Source: Algirhabdus cladophorae (GTDB lineage Bacteria > Pseudomonadota > Alphaproteobacteria > Rhodobacterales > Rhodobacteraceae). From it: a stretch of 64,000 nucleotides of DNA. The notes below the pieces were generated by a model. It did not search any database, had not been told where the DNA came from, and saw only the letters and a program-made list of their open reading frames with translations. The stretch's first letter is position 1, and each line of letters starts with the position of its first letter. The stretch is from the NCBI RefSeq assembly GCF_044772865.1, contig NZ_CP173029.1, positions 2,046,001 to 2,110,000 on the forward strand. Direction: 5' to 3'. A program made the translations under genes and the position numbers. Shown here piece after piece: positions 16,154 to 24,792 of this stretch.

Positions 16154-17040
16154 GCGGTCAGTCCCTTTGGCTCTGGCAGGTTGTTTGCGCGGCAGGCGGC
16201 GGTGAGGGTGTTGGCCAGCAGGCAGGCGATGGTCATGGGGCCAACGCCGCCGGGCACGGGTGTGATCGCACCGGCGCGGGCCGCACAGCTGTCGTAGTCC
16301 ACATCGCCCACCAGCTTTTTCTTGCCGTCCCGCTCGATCCGGTTGATGCCCACATCAATCACAGTGGCGCCTTCTTTGATCCAGTCACCCGGCACCATTT
16401 CAGGCCGACCAACAGCGGCCACCACGATATCCGCACGGCCCACAACCTCCGCCAGATCTTTGGTCCGCGAATGGGCAATCGTCACTGTGCAACTGTCGCC
16501 CAACAACAGGTTCGCCATGGGCTTGCCCACAATGTTCGACCGGCCAATCACAACCGCATCCATCCCCGACAACGACCCATGATAGTCGCGCAGCATCATT
16601 AAACAGCCCAAAGGCGTGCACGGCACCATGGCCTTCTGTCCCGTGCCCAAAAGACCCACATTCGAGATATGGAACCCGTCCACATCCTTGGCCGGATCGA
16701 TGGAATTGATCACCAAATCCTCGTCCAAATGGCCCGGCAACGGCAACTGACACAAAATCCCGTGGATCGTCGGATCGTTGTTGAGCTGATCAATCACCGC
16801 CAGCAAATCCGCCTCAGACGTGTCCGCCTCCAAACGATGCTCCACTGACTTCATGCCAACCTCAACCGTCATCTTACCCTTCGAGCGCACATAAACTTCC
16901 GAGGCCGGATCCGAACCCACCAAAACAACCGCCAAACCCGGCTGCAGATCATGAGCCTCTTTCAACGCCGCCACATGCTCGGCCACTTGACCCCGCACCT
17001 TGGCCGCAAAAGCCTTGCCGTCAATTACATCCGCAGCCAT
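16150..17040 (-). CDS. folD: Bifunctional methylenetetrahydrofolate dehydrogenase / methenyl-THF cyclohydrolase
   Basis: A 296-residue FolD that oxidises 5,10-methylene-THF to methenyl-THF and hydrolyses it to 10-formyl-THF. Motifs seen are YVRSKGKMTVEVGM (catalytic lysine region), GILCQLPLPGHLDE, KDVDGFH, VVIGRSNIVGKPMANLL and the C-terminal PVPGGVGPMTIACLL. Of two in-frame ATGs 9 bases apart, the inner one (MAADVIDG, 17040) is preferred because the AAGGG element is only one base from the outer ATG (17049) but 9 from the inner. With Fhs and the formaldehyde-capturing Tdm and DmmD it completes the one-carbon oxidation route. Confidence 0.95.
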   Translation of the reverse strand: MAADVIDGKAFAAKVRGQVAEHVAALKEAHDLQPGLAVVLVGSDPASEVYVRSKGKMTVEVGMKSVEHRLEADTSEADLLAVIDQLNNDPTIHGILCQLPLPGHLDEDLVINSIDPAKDVDGFHISNVGLLGTGQKAMVPCTPLGCLMMLRDYHGSLSGMDAVVIGRSNIVGKPMANLLLGDSCTVTIAHSRTKDLAEVVGRADIVVAAVGRPEMVPGDWIKEGATVIDVGINRIERDGKKKLVGDVDYDSCAARAGAITPVPGGVGPMTIACLLANTLTAACRANNLPEPKGLTA

Positions 17041-17054
17041 CTCGATCATCCCTT

Positions 17055-17077
17055 GTTTCTTTTTTCTTCAAATACTC
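17055..17077 (-). repeat. Dispersed repeat copy in the folD leader
   Basis: Twenty-three bases (minus strand GAGTATTTGAAG...AAAAAAGAAAC) identical to 10758-10780 and, apart from 2 bases, to the minus-strand reading of 42344-42366. It lies just upstream of the folD ribosome-binding site. Here there is no facing arm, so it is a single copy rather than a hairpin. Confidence 0.75.
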
Positions 17078-17081
17078 AATC

Positions 17082-17163
17082 GCGCCCGAAGGGCGCTAAC
17101 AGCGACCCCGTCAGGGGGCGCAAAACCTTAAACTTGACCCCGCAAGGCGGGCGCAAAACCTTA
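17082..17163. repeat. Run of three mini-hairpins with a duplicated unit
   Basis: GCGCCC-GAA-GGGCGC (17082-17096), CCCC-GTCA-GGGG (17106-17117) and CCCGC-AAG-GCGGG (17139-17151) follow one another in the folD-fhs gap. The second and third sit in a near-duplicated unit, 17104-17130 and 17136-17163, each starting GACCCCG and ending GGCGCAAAACCTTA. The stems differ in sequence but keep pairing, which suggests selection on structure. Function unknown. Confidence 0.6.
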
Positions 17164-17210
17164 TTATTCCCAAGCCGACACCTTGGTATATGGCACCCAG
17201 ATTTTCGAGG

Positions 17211-17254
17211 GTGTGGGGCCCGCCTGTTTGCATCGCAAACAGGCGACACCCCAC
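17211..17254 (-). terminator. Hairpin downstream of fhs
   Basis: A perfect 11-bp stem CGCCTGTTTGC / GCAAACAGGCG (17221-17245, 3-base loop) is extended by GTGGGG / CCCCAC outside it. It lies about 25 bases after the fhs stop. There is no T-tract, so it may be a 3' stabilising or Rho-assisted structure. A second inverted repeat, GGTTTGTTCTA (17257-17267) and TAGAACAAACC (17279-17289), spans the fhs stop codon. Confidence 0.55.
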
Positions 17255-17277
17255 CAGGTTTGTTCTACTCCTAAGGA

Positions 17278-18954
17278 CTAGAACAAACCCTCAATCTCTC
17301 CGTCGCTGTTCAACATGATCGCCTCGGCGGACGGCACGCGGGGCAGACCCGGCATCGTCATGATCTCGCCACAGACCACCACAACAAACCCGGCCCCAGC
17401 ACTCAAGCGCACTTCGCGGATCGGCAGGCTGTGGCCCGTGGGCGCACCGCGCAGGTTCGGATCGGTCGAGAAGCTGTACTGCGTCTTGGCCATACAGACC
17501 GGCAAATTGCCGTAACCTGCCTCTTCCCACTGCCGCAGCTGGTCGCGGATCTTTTTATCCGCAAGCACCTCATCAGCGCGGTAAATGCGCTTGGCCACAG
17601 TCTCGATCTTGTCCATCAGGCTCAGATCATCGTCATACAAAGGCGCAAATTGCGAGGCACCGCTTTCGGCAATCTCGGCCACGCGGGTCGCCAGATCTTT
17701 GGTGCCTGCGCTGCCCAATTCCCAGTGACGACACAGGATCGCCTCCGAGCCTTGGCTGGCCACATAATCCTTCACAGCCTGCACTTCGGCGTCCGTGTCC
17801 GTGACAAAATGGTTGATCGCCACAACCACAGGTACCCCAAAGGATTTGACGTTCTCGATGTGACGCCCAAGGTTCGGACAGCCGTCCTGAACCGCTTGCA
17901 CGTTCTCCGGACCCAAGTCCGCTTTGGCCACGCCACCGTTCATCTTCATCGCCCGAACCGTCGCCACGATCACCACGCAATCAGGCGCCAAACCCGCTTT
18001 GCGGCATTTGATGTTCATGAACTTCTCGGCGCCCAAATCCGCGCCAAAGCCCGCTTCCGTCACCACGTAATCCGCCAGTTTCAAAGCCGTGGTCGTGGCC
18101 ACAACCGAGTTACAGCCGTGGGCGATATTGGCAAAAGGACCGCCGTGGACAAAGGCCGGGTTGTTCTCAAGTGTCTGCACAAGGTTCGGCTGCATAGCTT
18201 GTTGCAACAGCACCGTCATCGCCCCATCTGCCTTGATATCGCGGGCATAAATCGGGCTGCGATCGCGGCGGTAGGCCACGATGATCGCCCCCAGACGCGC
18301 CTTGAGATCGTCCAGATCATTGGCCAGACACAGGATCGCCATGACCTCCGAGGCCACCGTGATGTCAAAACCGGTTTGCCGTGGGAAGCCATTGGCCACG
18401 CCACCCAGAGACGTCACCGTGTCGCGCAACGCCCGGTCATTCATGTCCAAAACGCGCTTCCAGGTCACACGACGCTCGTCAATCTCCAGCTCGTTGCCCC
18501 AGTAAATATGGTTGTCGATCATCGCCGACAAAAGGTTATGCGCCGAAGTGATCGCGTGGAAATCGCCGGTAAAATGCAGGTTCATCTCTTCCATCGGCAC
18601 GACCTGAGCATAGCCGCCACCAGCAGCCCCGCCCTTCATGCCAAAGCACGGACCAAGCGAGGCCTCACGGATACAAACAGCAGCCTTCTTGCCAATCGCA
18701 TTCAAACCATCGCCCAAACCAACAGTCGTCGTCGTCTTGCCCTCACCCGCCGGCGTCGGATTGATCGCCGTGACCAAGATCAACTTGCCATCGTCCTTGC
18801 CACGCTGTGCCGCAATAAACTCAGCACTCACCTTCGCCTTGTCATGACCAAACGGCAACAAATCCGCCTCAGGAATACCCAACTTAGACCCAATAACCTG
18901 GATCCGCTCCTTAACAGCCCCACGCGCTATCTCAATATCACTCTTATATGTCAT
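17278..18954 (-). CDS. fhs: Formate-tetrahydrofolate ligase
   Basis: A 558-residue enzyme that interconverts formate plus THF plus ATP with 10-formyl-THF. Run in reverse it releases formate and ATP from one-carbon units made during amine demethylation. Motifs: the P-loop-like NPTPAGEGKTTTTVGLGDGL, EASLGPCFGMKGGAAGGGYAQ, VTEAGFGADLGAEKF and the C-terminal MPGLPRVPSAEAI. Length matches the family. The start MTYKSDIE at 18954 is preceded by GGGAGGACACCAAC. It lies upstream of folD on the same strand, consistent with a folate one-carbon module attached to the tdm/dmm genes. Confidence 0.96.
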   Translation of the reverse strand: MTYKSDIEIARGAVKERIQVIGSKLGIPEADLLPFGHDKAKVSAEFIAAQRGKDDGKLILVTAINPTPAGEGKTTTTVGLGDGLNAIGKKAAVCIREASLGPCFGMKGGAAGGGYAQVVPMEEMNLHFTGDFHAITSAHNLLSAMIDNHIYWGNELEIDERRVTWKRVLDMNDRALRDTVTSLGGVANGFPRQTGFDITVASEVMAILCLANDLDDLKARLGAIIVAYRRDRSPIYARDIKADGAMTVLLQQAMQPNLVQTLENNPAFVHGGPFANIAHGCNSVVATTTALKLADYVVTEAGFGADLGAEKFMNIKCRKAGLAPDCVVIVATVRAMKMNGGVAKADLGPENVQAVQDGCPNLGRHIENVKSFGVPVVVAINHFVTDTDAEVQAVKDYVASQGSEAILCRHWELGSAGTKDLATRVAEIAESGASQFAPLYDDDLSLMDKIETVAKRIYRADEVLADKKIRDQLRQWEEAGYGNLPVCMAKTQYSFSTDPNLRGAPTGHSLPIREVRLSAGAGFVVVVCGEIMTMPGLPRVPSAEAIMLNSDGEIEGLF

Positions 18955-19061
18955 GTTGGTGTCCTCCCGTTGATGTCGACTCAGCCGCACGAATTATTCA
19001 TCATGTTCAACTTATTTTCTTATCAGTCAACTACTCGATATGGCTAGAACCCTCCACCCAC

Positions 19062-19092
19062 AAAAAAACGCGGCCCCCCGAGGGACCGCGTT
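19062..19092 (-). terminator. Rho-independent terminator of katG
   Basis: On the minus strand AACGCGGTCCC-TCGG-GGGGCCGCGTT forms a strong stem directly followed by T5-T7. It lies 23 bases after the katG stop. Confidence 0.9.
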
Positions 19093-19115
19093 CTCTATCG
19101 GAAATCTAAAGCTGT

Positions 19116-21323
19116 TTAGGCCAGATCAAAGCGATCCAGTTCCATAACCTTGGTCCAAGCAGCTACAAAATCGCGCACAAAAGCAGTCTCGCCGTCGCCA
19201 GCGCCATAGACCTCGGCAACTGCCCGCAGGATCGAGTTCGAGCCAAAGACCAAATCAACCCGTGTGCCAGTCCATTTGGTGTCATCAGTGCCTCGTGTGA
19301 CGCCTTTGTACAAACCTTCTTCGGCGACTTTCCATTCGGTCCCCATGTCCAAAAGATTGACAAAGAAATCGTTGGACAGGCTGCCTGGGCGGTCTGTCAG
19401 AACACCGTGTGTCGATCCACCGACATTCGCACCAAGTACCCGCAGGCCACCAACCAAAACAGTCATTTCAGGGGCTGTAAGTGTCAATAGTTGCGCCCGA
19501 TCCACCAACAGTTCCTCAGCGGAATTACGGAATTCCTGCTTTTGGAAATTGCGGAAACCATCTGCTGCCGGTTCCATGGGTTCAAAGGACTCCGCGTCGG
19601 TTTGATCTTGGCTGGCATCTGTGCGGCCCGGTGTAAACGGAACCGTTACATCATGACCCGCTGATTTGGCCGCGGCCTCAACCGCTGCACCACCAGCCAA
19701 GACGATCAAATCAGCCATCGAGACCTGTGCACCACCCTTGGCATTGTGGGCAGATTGCACGCCTTCCAAAGCATCCAGCACTTTAGCCAGTTGTGCGGGC
19801 TCGTTGACCTCCCAGTCTTTTTGTGGGGCCAAGCGAATGCGGGCACCATTGGCCCCACCCCGCATGTCCGAGCCACGGAAAGTACTGGCCGAAGCCCAAG
19901 CTGTGGACACCAATTCAGAGGTGGTCAAGCCTGCATCCAACACAGCCGCTTTGAGATCTGTCACGTCAGCATCGCTGATAATGGCGCCCTCATGGGCTGG
20001 GATCGGATCCTGCCAAATCAAATCCTCGGCTGGCACATCCTTGCCTTTATAGAGGACCTTTGGCCCCATATCGCGGTGGGTCAGTTTGAACCACGCGCGG
20101 GCAAAAGCCTCTTTAAACTCAGCAGGATTTTCGTGGAACCGACGCGAGATGCCTTCATAGATCGGGTCCATCCGCATCGCCATATCCGCCGTAGTCATCA
20201 TCGGCGCATGTGTCACGCTGGGATCATGGGCGTCTGGTACTGTGCCTTCGCCGCCAATGGCTGTCCATTGCTGGGCGCCTGCAGGGCTTTTGGTGAGTTC
20301 CCATTCATAACCAAAGAGCGTGTCGAAATAAGCGTTGTCCCACTGGATCGGGGTCGCGTTCCACGCGCCTTCGATGCCCGATGTGGTCGTGTGTACGCCG
20401 ACGCCGGAATGAAAGCCGTTGTGCCAACCAAGGCCTTGGGCCTCAATAGGCGCGCCTTCTGGTTCTGCGCCCATCAGTGCGGGATCCCCGGCACCGTGTG
20501 CCTTCCCAAAGGTGTGGCCGCCTGCCACCAAAGCAACTGTTTCCTCGTCGTTCATCGCCATACGGCCAAAGGTTTCGCGGATATCGCGACCCGAGGCTAA
20601 TGGATCAGGGTTTCCGTCTGGACCTTCTGGGTTCACATAGATCAGCCCCATTTGCACAGCGGCCAATGGGTTTTCCAGTTCACGGTCGCCGGAATAACGG
20701 CTTCCGTCTTTGTCGGATGTGGCCAGCCATTCGGTTTCAGAACCCCAATAGATGTCTTCTTCGGGTTCCCAAACATCCGCGCGACCGCCGCCAAAGCCAA
20801 AGGTGTCAAAGCCCATGCTGTCCAAAGCCACGTTGCCTGCCAGAACCATCAGATCAGCCCAAGACAGGGCCGCCCCGTATTTCTGTTTGATCGGCCAAAG
20901 CAAACGCCGCGCTTTGTCGAGGTTGCCGTTGTCCGGCCAGCTGTTCAAAGGTGCAAAACGTTGGCTTCCAGAGCGCGCCCCGCCACGGCCGTCTGCAGTC
21001 CGGTAGGTACCAGCACTGTGCCACGCCATGCGGATAAAGAACGGGCCGTAATGGCCGTAGTCCGCAGGCCACCAGTCCTGAGTATCCGTCATCAAAGCGG
21101 TCAGATCTGCCTTAACGGCGTCCAGATCCAGCCCCTCAAAGGCTTCGGCGTAGTTAAAATCGGCGCCCATAGGATTTCCAGCCGGGGCATTTTGGTGCAA
21201 AATCTTGAGGTTCAGCTGATTTGGCCACCAATCCCCGTTTGAGCGTACGGAAAATGTAGTGTGCTTGAGCGTGCCGTGCATCACAGGGCATTTGCCCGAA
21301 TTTTCAATATCGTTGCCGTCCAT
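19116..21323 (-). CDS. katG: Catalase-peroxidase KatG
   Basis: A 735-residue heme enzyme that breaks down hydrogen peroxide by catalase and peroxidase action. The N-terminal domain holds the distal Arg-Trp-His triad in IRMAWHSAGTYR, the tryptophan being part of the Trp-Tyr-Met adduct; the proximal region is VALVAGGHTFGKAHGAG. The C-terminal degenerate repeat is present (VSTAWASASTFRGSDMRGGA), so the gene is full length. The start MDGNDIENSGKCPV follows GGAGAACCCA. It is divergent from an oxyR gene that very likely induces it under peroxide stress. Demethylation chemistry nearby could be one source of peroxide, but that link is only positional. Confidence 0.97.
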   Translation of the reverse strand: MDGNDIENSGKCPVMHGTLKHTTFSVRSNGDWWPNQLNLKILHQNAPAGNPMGADFNYAEAFEGLDLDAVKADLTALMTDTQDWWPADYGHYGPFFIRMAWHSAGTYRTADGRGGARSGSQRFAPLNSWPDNGNLDKARRLLWPIKQKYGAALSWADLMVLAGNVALDSMGFDTFGFGGGRADVWEPEEDIYWGSETEWLATSDKDGSRYSGDRELENPLAAVQMGLIYVNPEGPDGNPDPLASGRDIRETFGRMAMNDEETVALVAGGHTFGKAHGAGDPALMGAEPEGAPIEAQGLGWHNGFHSGVGVHTTTSGIEGAWNATPIQWDNAYFDTLFGYEWELTKSPAGAQQWTAIGGEGTVPDAHDPSVTHAPMMTTADMAMRMDPIYEGISRRFHENPAEFKEAFARAWFKLTHRDMGPKVLYKGKDVPAEDLIWQDPIPAHEGAIISDADVTDLKAAVLDAGLTTSELVSTAWASASTFRGSDMRGGANGARIRLAPQKDWEVNEPAQLAKVLDALEGVQSAHNAKGGAQVSMADLIVLAGGAAVEAAAKSAGHDVTVPFTPGRTDASQDQTDAESFEPMEPAADGFRNFQKQEFRNSAEELLVDRAQLLTLTAPEMTVLVGGLRVLGANVGGSTHGVLTDRPGSLSNDFFVNLLDMGTEWKVAEEGLYKGVTRGTDDTKWTGTRVDLVFGSNSILRAVAEVYGAGDGETAFVRDFVAAWTKVMELDRFDLA

Positions 21324-21342
21324 TGGGTTCTCCGATCTGGAT

Positions 21343-21386
21343 GAATTTAGAATCTCTCTAAATTCCTATCACTCCCAAGCGATAGG
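21343..21386. promoter_or_regulatory. katG-oxyR intergenic operator candidate
   Basis: Two adjoining perfect palindromes lie in the 103-base divergent gap: GAATTTA - 9 - TAAATTC (21343-21365) and CCTATC - 10 - GATAGG (21365-21386), sharing one base. The CTAT/ATAG half sites resemble the elements bound by OxyR, although spacing differs from the enterobacterial consensus. Likely site for peroxide control of katG and autoregulation of oxyR. Confidence 0.6.
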
Positions 21387-21426
21387 TTTAAGTTGCATTT
21401 TCATATCATCGTCATAGGTTTTACTA

Positions 21427-22344
21427 ATGATCAATTTTACCCTTAAACAACTCCGCTATTTTGAGGCTTTGGCCGATCACGGGCATTTTGGCCGCGCTTC
21501 CGAGGCCTGCGCCATCTCCCAACCGGCCTTGTCCTTGCAGATCAAGGATCTGGAGGCCGCTGTAGGCCAACCTCTATTCGAACGCGGGGCACGTCAGGTT
21601 TATTTGACCAGCTTTGGTCAGGAATTTGCCCAGCGCGCAGGCGTTATTTTGCGCGGGGCACAGGACTTGGGCGACTGGACCCGTGCGGCCCAAGACGGTC
21701 TGATGGGTCGCCTGCGCATTGGAGTGATCCCGACGATCGCCCCCTATCTCCTGCCGCGCTTTATCGCGCATTTGACCAAAGAACATGCTGACCTTGACGT
21801 ACATATTCGCGAAAGTCAGACGGATCGCTTGGTTCAAGAGGTCACAGACGGCAAACTGGACGCAGCCATTGTGGCCCTGCCAATCAGCCATCCTGCATTG
21901 CAAGAGACCCCTCTTTTTACCGAAGAGCTGTGTTTGGTCCGTCATGCACAAGACGCCGGTAAACCCGTCCCCGACGCCCAAGCAATGGCGGAAATGCGCG
22001 TGCTTTTGCTGGAAGAAGGCCACTGCTTTCGCGATCAGGCCCTTTCGTTTTGCAATCTGCGGCCAAACGACGGGCTGGACGGCAGTTCCCTGTCAACCTT
22101 GGTGCAAATGGTTGGTGCAGGCATGGGGATCACATTTATTCCGCAAATGGCTGTCCCCGTTGAGACCCCTTCGGTGCCGGTGGATGTGGTCCAGTTTGCC
22201 CCCCCGGCCCCAATACGGACCATTGGGATCCTATGGCGCAATTCGCAGCCGAACATGGTCCAAATGCACAGCGTTGCCGATGCGGTTTGCGCGGCGGCTC
22301 AATCCTTGGGTTTGGGCAGATCCAAACCTGCGTTGCGGGCATAA
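21427..22344 (+). CDS. oxyR: Hydrogen peroxide-inducible LysR-type activator OxyR
   Basis: A 305-residue LysR-family regulator. Residues 1-65 are the winged helix-turn-helix (TLKQLRYFEALADHGHFGRA, ISQPALSLQIKDLE). The effector domain carries the redox cysteine pair in EEGHCFRDQALSFC, C200 and C209, matching C199 and C208 of Escherichia coli OxyR, which form the activating disulfide. This conserved pair and the divergent katG make the assignment firm. It ends 46 bases inside the 3' end of the convergent dehydrogenase gene. Confidence 0.95.
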   Translation: MINFTLKQLRYFEALADHGHFGRASEACAISQPALSLQIKDLEAAVGQPLFERGARQVYLTSFGQEFAQRAGVILRGAQDLGDWTRAAQDGLMGRLRIGVIPTIAPYLLPRFIAHLTKEHADLDVHIRESQTDRLVQEVTDGKLDAAIVALPISHPALQETPLFTEELCLVRHAQDAGKPVPDAQAMAEMRVLLLEEGHCFRDQALSFCNLRPNDGLDGSSLSTLVQMVGAGMGITFIPQMAVPVETPSVPVDVVQFAPPAPIRTIGILWRNSQPNMVQMHSVADAVCAAAQSLGLGRSKPALRA

Positions 22345-23198
22345 ACCTTGGCGATGGCTGCGTCATCCTCGGCCCCCAACCCCATACCGACGGCGACCAT
22401 ATATTGTTGTAGCGCAGTAGCAGTGATTGGCGCGCTAAAGCCTGCGGATTTTGCCACATCCAAAACGATCCCAAGATCCTTGGGCCAGATATTGACCTGA
22501 GAATGGGGCGTGTAATCCCCCGCCACGATATGGGGTGCGCGATTTTCCAACATCCAGCTTGAGCCTGCGCATTTGCTGATCACTTCGGTAAATTTCTCGG
22601 GCGTAACACCTTGGGTCATGCCAAAGGTCATTGCCTCGGCCATAGTCGCGATATGAACGCCTGCAAGCAATTGGTTCACGGCCTTCATGGCCGAACCTCC
22701 CCCTGCCGCATCGCCTAATTCAAACACAGTCTCGGCCAAAGCGTCCAAAACCGGTTTAGCGGCTTTAAAGGCATCCGGTGTGCCAGCAGCCATGATAGAC
22801 AAGGCCCCTTGAGCGGCCTTAATGGAACCGCCAGAGATCGGGGCATCTAAGTAGTGCACGCCGTGGGCTGCACATTGCGCCTCCATATCTTTGGCAAAGG
22901 CGGGTGGCACAGTGGCACAGGCCAACACAACTGCCCCTTTTGACAGACGTGGTACAACGCCATCCTCACCAAAAAGCACTGCTTGTGTCTGATCTGCGTT
23001 CAGGACAACCACAACCACTGCGTCCAATTGGGGGGCCACTTCGGCCAGTGCGCCTTTTGCCCCGCCCTGCGCCACAAAGCGATCCATTTGCGCCGCGACC
23101 CTATCGTAGCCATAGGTCTGGTGCCCAGCTGCAAGTGCTGATTGCGCCATGCCATAGCCCATGGATCCCAAACCAATCACGGCTGTTTTATATGTCAT
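22299..23198 (-). CDS. 3-hydroxyisobutyrate / L-threonate dehydrogenase-family NAD(P) enzyme
   Basis: A 299-residue beta-hydroxyacid dehydrogenase. The N-terminal Rossmann motif is VIGLGSMGYGMA, the substrate-binding signature is LDAPISGGSIKAAQGALSIM, and the catalytic lysine segment is AMKAVNQLLAG. Members oxidise beta-hydroxy acids such as 3-hydroxyisobutyrate, tartronate semialdehyde (reverse) or L-threonate; the pattern is closest to L-threonate dehydrogenase-like enzymes, but the substrate is not certain. It overlaps oxyR tail-to-tail by 46 bases and lies 2 bases after the patatin gene stop on the same strand, suggesting co-transcription. Confidence 0.85.
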   Translation of the reverse strand: MTYKTAVIGLGSMGYGMAQSALAAGHQTYGYDRVAAQMDRFVAQGGAKGALAEVAPQLDAVVVVVLNADQTQAVLFGEDGVVPRLSKGAVVLACATVPPAFAKDMEAQCAAHGVHYLDAPISGGSIKAAQGALSIMAAGTPDAFKAAKPVLDALAETVFELGDAAGGGSAMKAVNQLLAGVHIATMAEAMTFGMTQGVTPEKFTEVISKCAGSSWMLENRAPHIVAGDYTPHSQVNIWPKDLGIVLDVAKSAGFSAPITATALQQYMVAVGMGLGAEDDAAIAKVYARNAGLDLPKPKD

Positions 23199-23200
23199 TA

Positions 23201-24553
23201 TTATTGTCCTTCACTTGGTTTGGTTGGAAATTCTTGATTGACCAGAAATTCGGCTGCAGCCTCGAGCAGGCTGGCATTGCACGGGGTGATCCGCAAGGCC
23301 GTCGGAATTGCTGCCAAACGTTCGGCAGGCGTATCATTCGCCCATCTTTGCCACCATGAACATGTGTCAGACCACGCGGACCACTCTTTCCATTGCTCTA
23401 ACCCGGCCACTTTGTTTTCTGCAACCAAAGTGCCGATGGCCAGATAGTCAAAGGTGATCTCTTTAATCTCAACCCCAGATTTTTCTTTCAGTTCTGTGAT
23501 CAAGGCCTCGCGGTGCCCACCTGCATATTCCAAAATGACGTCGACCAAACGCGTGACCTGACGGCTCCATATACTAATGTCGTGGGTGTTGGAGGACAGT
23601 TCCTTGTCCAAACGCTGGCCCGCGTTAAAAACATAGATCGTGGCAGGCGGCGGGGATGGTGCAGCAAAGACAATCTCGCGCAGCATCTCAACCCCGGTGT
23701 TTTCAAACACACCCCCATCGCCCAAATGCCAAAACTGCTGGAGCAGCTTATCCGTAGCGGTGCGCTGAATAGTGGTCGGACCAAGGTAGGGCGGAAAGGC
23801 TGCAGAGGTCGCCACTGCCAGCGATAGTTTCAAATCCTTTGGCGTGGGACGCGCACCAGACGGATCGGAAAACGACAAGCTGCGCACCCCCGAGGGCAAG
23901 CCATGGGGCTGATCCACACTGGGATCTGCCACGGCTTGGTTGCTAAAGACAAATCGCTGGCCTGTGTCATAGCTGACCGCATTAAAAAAGTAGCTTCGGC
24001 CATCCGTGATCGAGGCAAAGGTTTTGTCGCGCAAATAGTCCTTTTGTTCCAAGGCCTCCTGCAGGGATTGGATGCGGTGCGAAGGGCTGAAAAGACGCTT
24101 TAGAAATCTCACCTGCCCTTTTTCGGTATCCCAAAGGTAATCATGAGCCATTTTTTCCTGCATGCGCTCAAAATAAGGCGCAAAGCAGGTTTTGCGTTTT
24201 GCATCAGTGGTTTGCTCTGCGCAATCCGGCAAAGGCTGCGACGCAAGGAAAGACGCGGCAAAGCCACCGCCACTGACACTAGAGACATGGGTGACATCTG
24301 GAAGGATGCCGCGATTGGCCAGAGCCTGCATTCCAGCGGCTGCAAAAACCGCCGCGCGGGCGCCGCCCCCAGACAAAGCAAGACCGATCATGGGGGCCTC
24401 GTCCGCCGGGACGTCAGCGCCCTTGGCCACCTGCGGCGTTGGGGTATAGGTATAGTGCACGACCAAAGGCGCCAGAAATCCGTTGAGCACGGCTGCTACC
24501 AGCCCCGCTACACACAGAAAAATGGCAAAGCCAACCCACCGCCAAACCCGCAT
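23201..24553 (-). CDS. Patatin-like phospholipase with N-terminal membrane anchor
   Basis: A 450-residue protein. Residues 1-32 are a hydrophobic anchor or uncleaved signal (VWRWVGFAIFLCVAGLVAAV). The lipase domain has the oxyanion loop LALSGGGARAA (about 59-67), a nucleophile elbow HVSSVSGGGF with Ser94, and the catalytic dyad aspartate in HLGDGGVFEN. The elbow reads SxSGG rather than GxSxG, closer to cytosolic PLA2-type members. It probably hydrolyses membrane phospholipids at the periplasmic face. The start at 24553 is chosen because the anchor begins there and GGGG lies about 7 bases upstream; longer frames to 24790 have no recognisable sequence. Confidence 0.85.
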   Translation of the reverse strand: MRVWRWVGFAIFLCVAGLVAAVLNGFLAPLVVHYTYTPTPQVAKGADVPADEAPMIGLALSGGGARAAVFAAAGMQALANRGILPDVTHVSSVSGGGFAASFLASQPLPDCAEQTTDAKRKTCFAPYFERMQEKMAHDYLWDTEKGQVRFLKRLFSPSHRIQSLQEALEQKDYLRDKTFASITDGRSYFFNAVSYDTGQRFVFSNQAVADPSVDQPHGLPSGVRSLSFSDPSGARPTPKDLKLSLAVATSAAFPPYLGPTTIQRTATDKLLQQFWHLGDGGVFENTGVEMLREIVFAAPSPPPATIYVFNAGQRLDKELSSNTHDISIWSRQVTRLVDVILEYAGGHREALITELKEKSGVEIKEITFDYLAIGTLVAENKVAGLEQWKEWSAWSDTCSWWQRWANDTPAERLAAIPTALRITPCNASLLEAAAEFLVNQEFPTKPSEGQ

Positions 24554-24792
24554 TCTGCATCCCCTTTGTCGTACATTTCGTTGCCCCTTTTGGGGGATGT
24601 CATCGAGGCTATTCGAATCCCGTTTTAGGCCGCCGCCCCTCCTGAAAATCGAAACTACAGGTTTTCCATACCTTTGGTAAAACAAATAAGCTGACGCAGG
24701 GTCATTTTCGAAGGGTACATACCCAATTTGGGAGATGCTCGAAATTAACCTTTGTAAGATCACTGGTCCTATCAAAACGACAGGGACCAAAG

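Noticed and set aside
17278..18990. Longer fhs start at 18990
   Set aside because: The extra 12 residues (MRLSRHQREDTN) cover the ribosome-binding site GGGAGGACACCAAC of the ATG at 18954, which begins the conserved MTYKSDIEIA sequence.
17431..19047. A 538-codon open frame on the plus strand opposite fhs
   Set aside because: It mirrors fhs, whose protein is unmistakable. The antisense translation is rich in His/Arg/Gln typical of shadow frames and has no recognisable domain.
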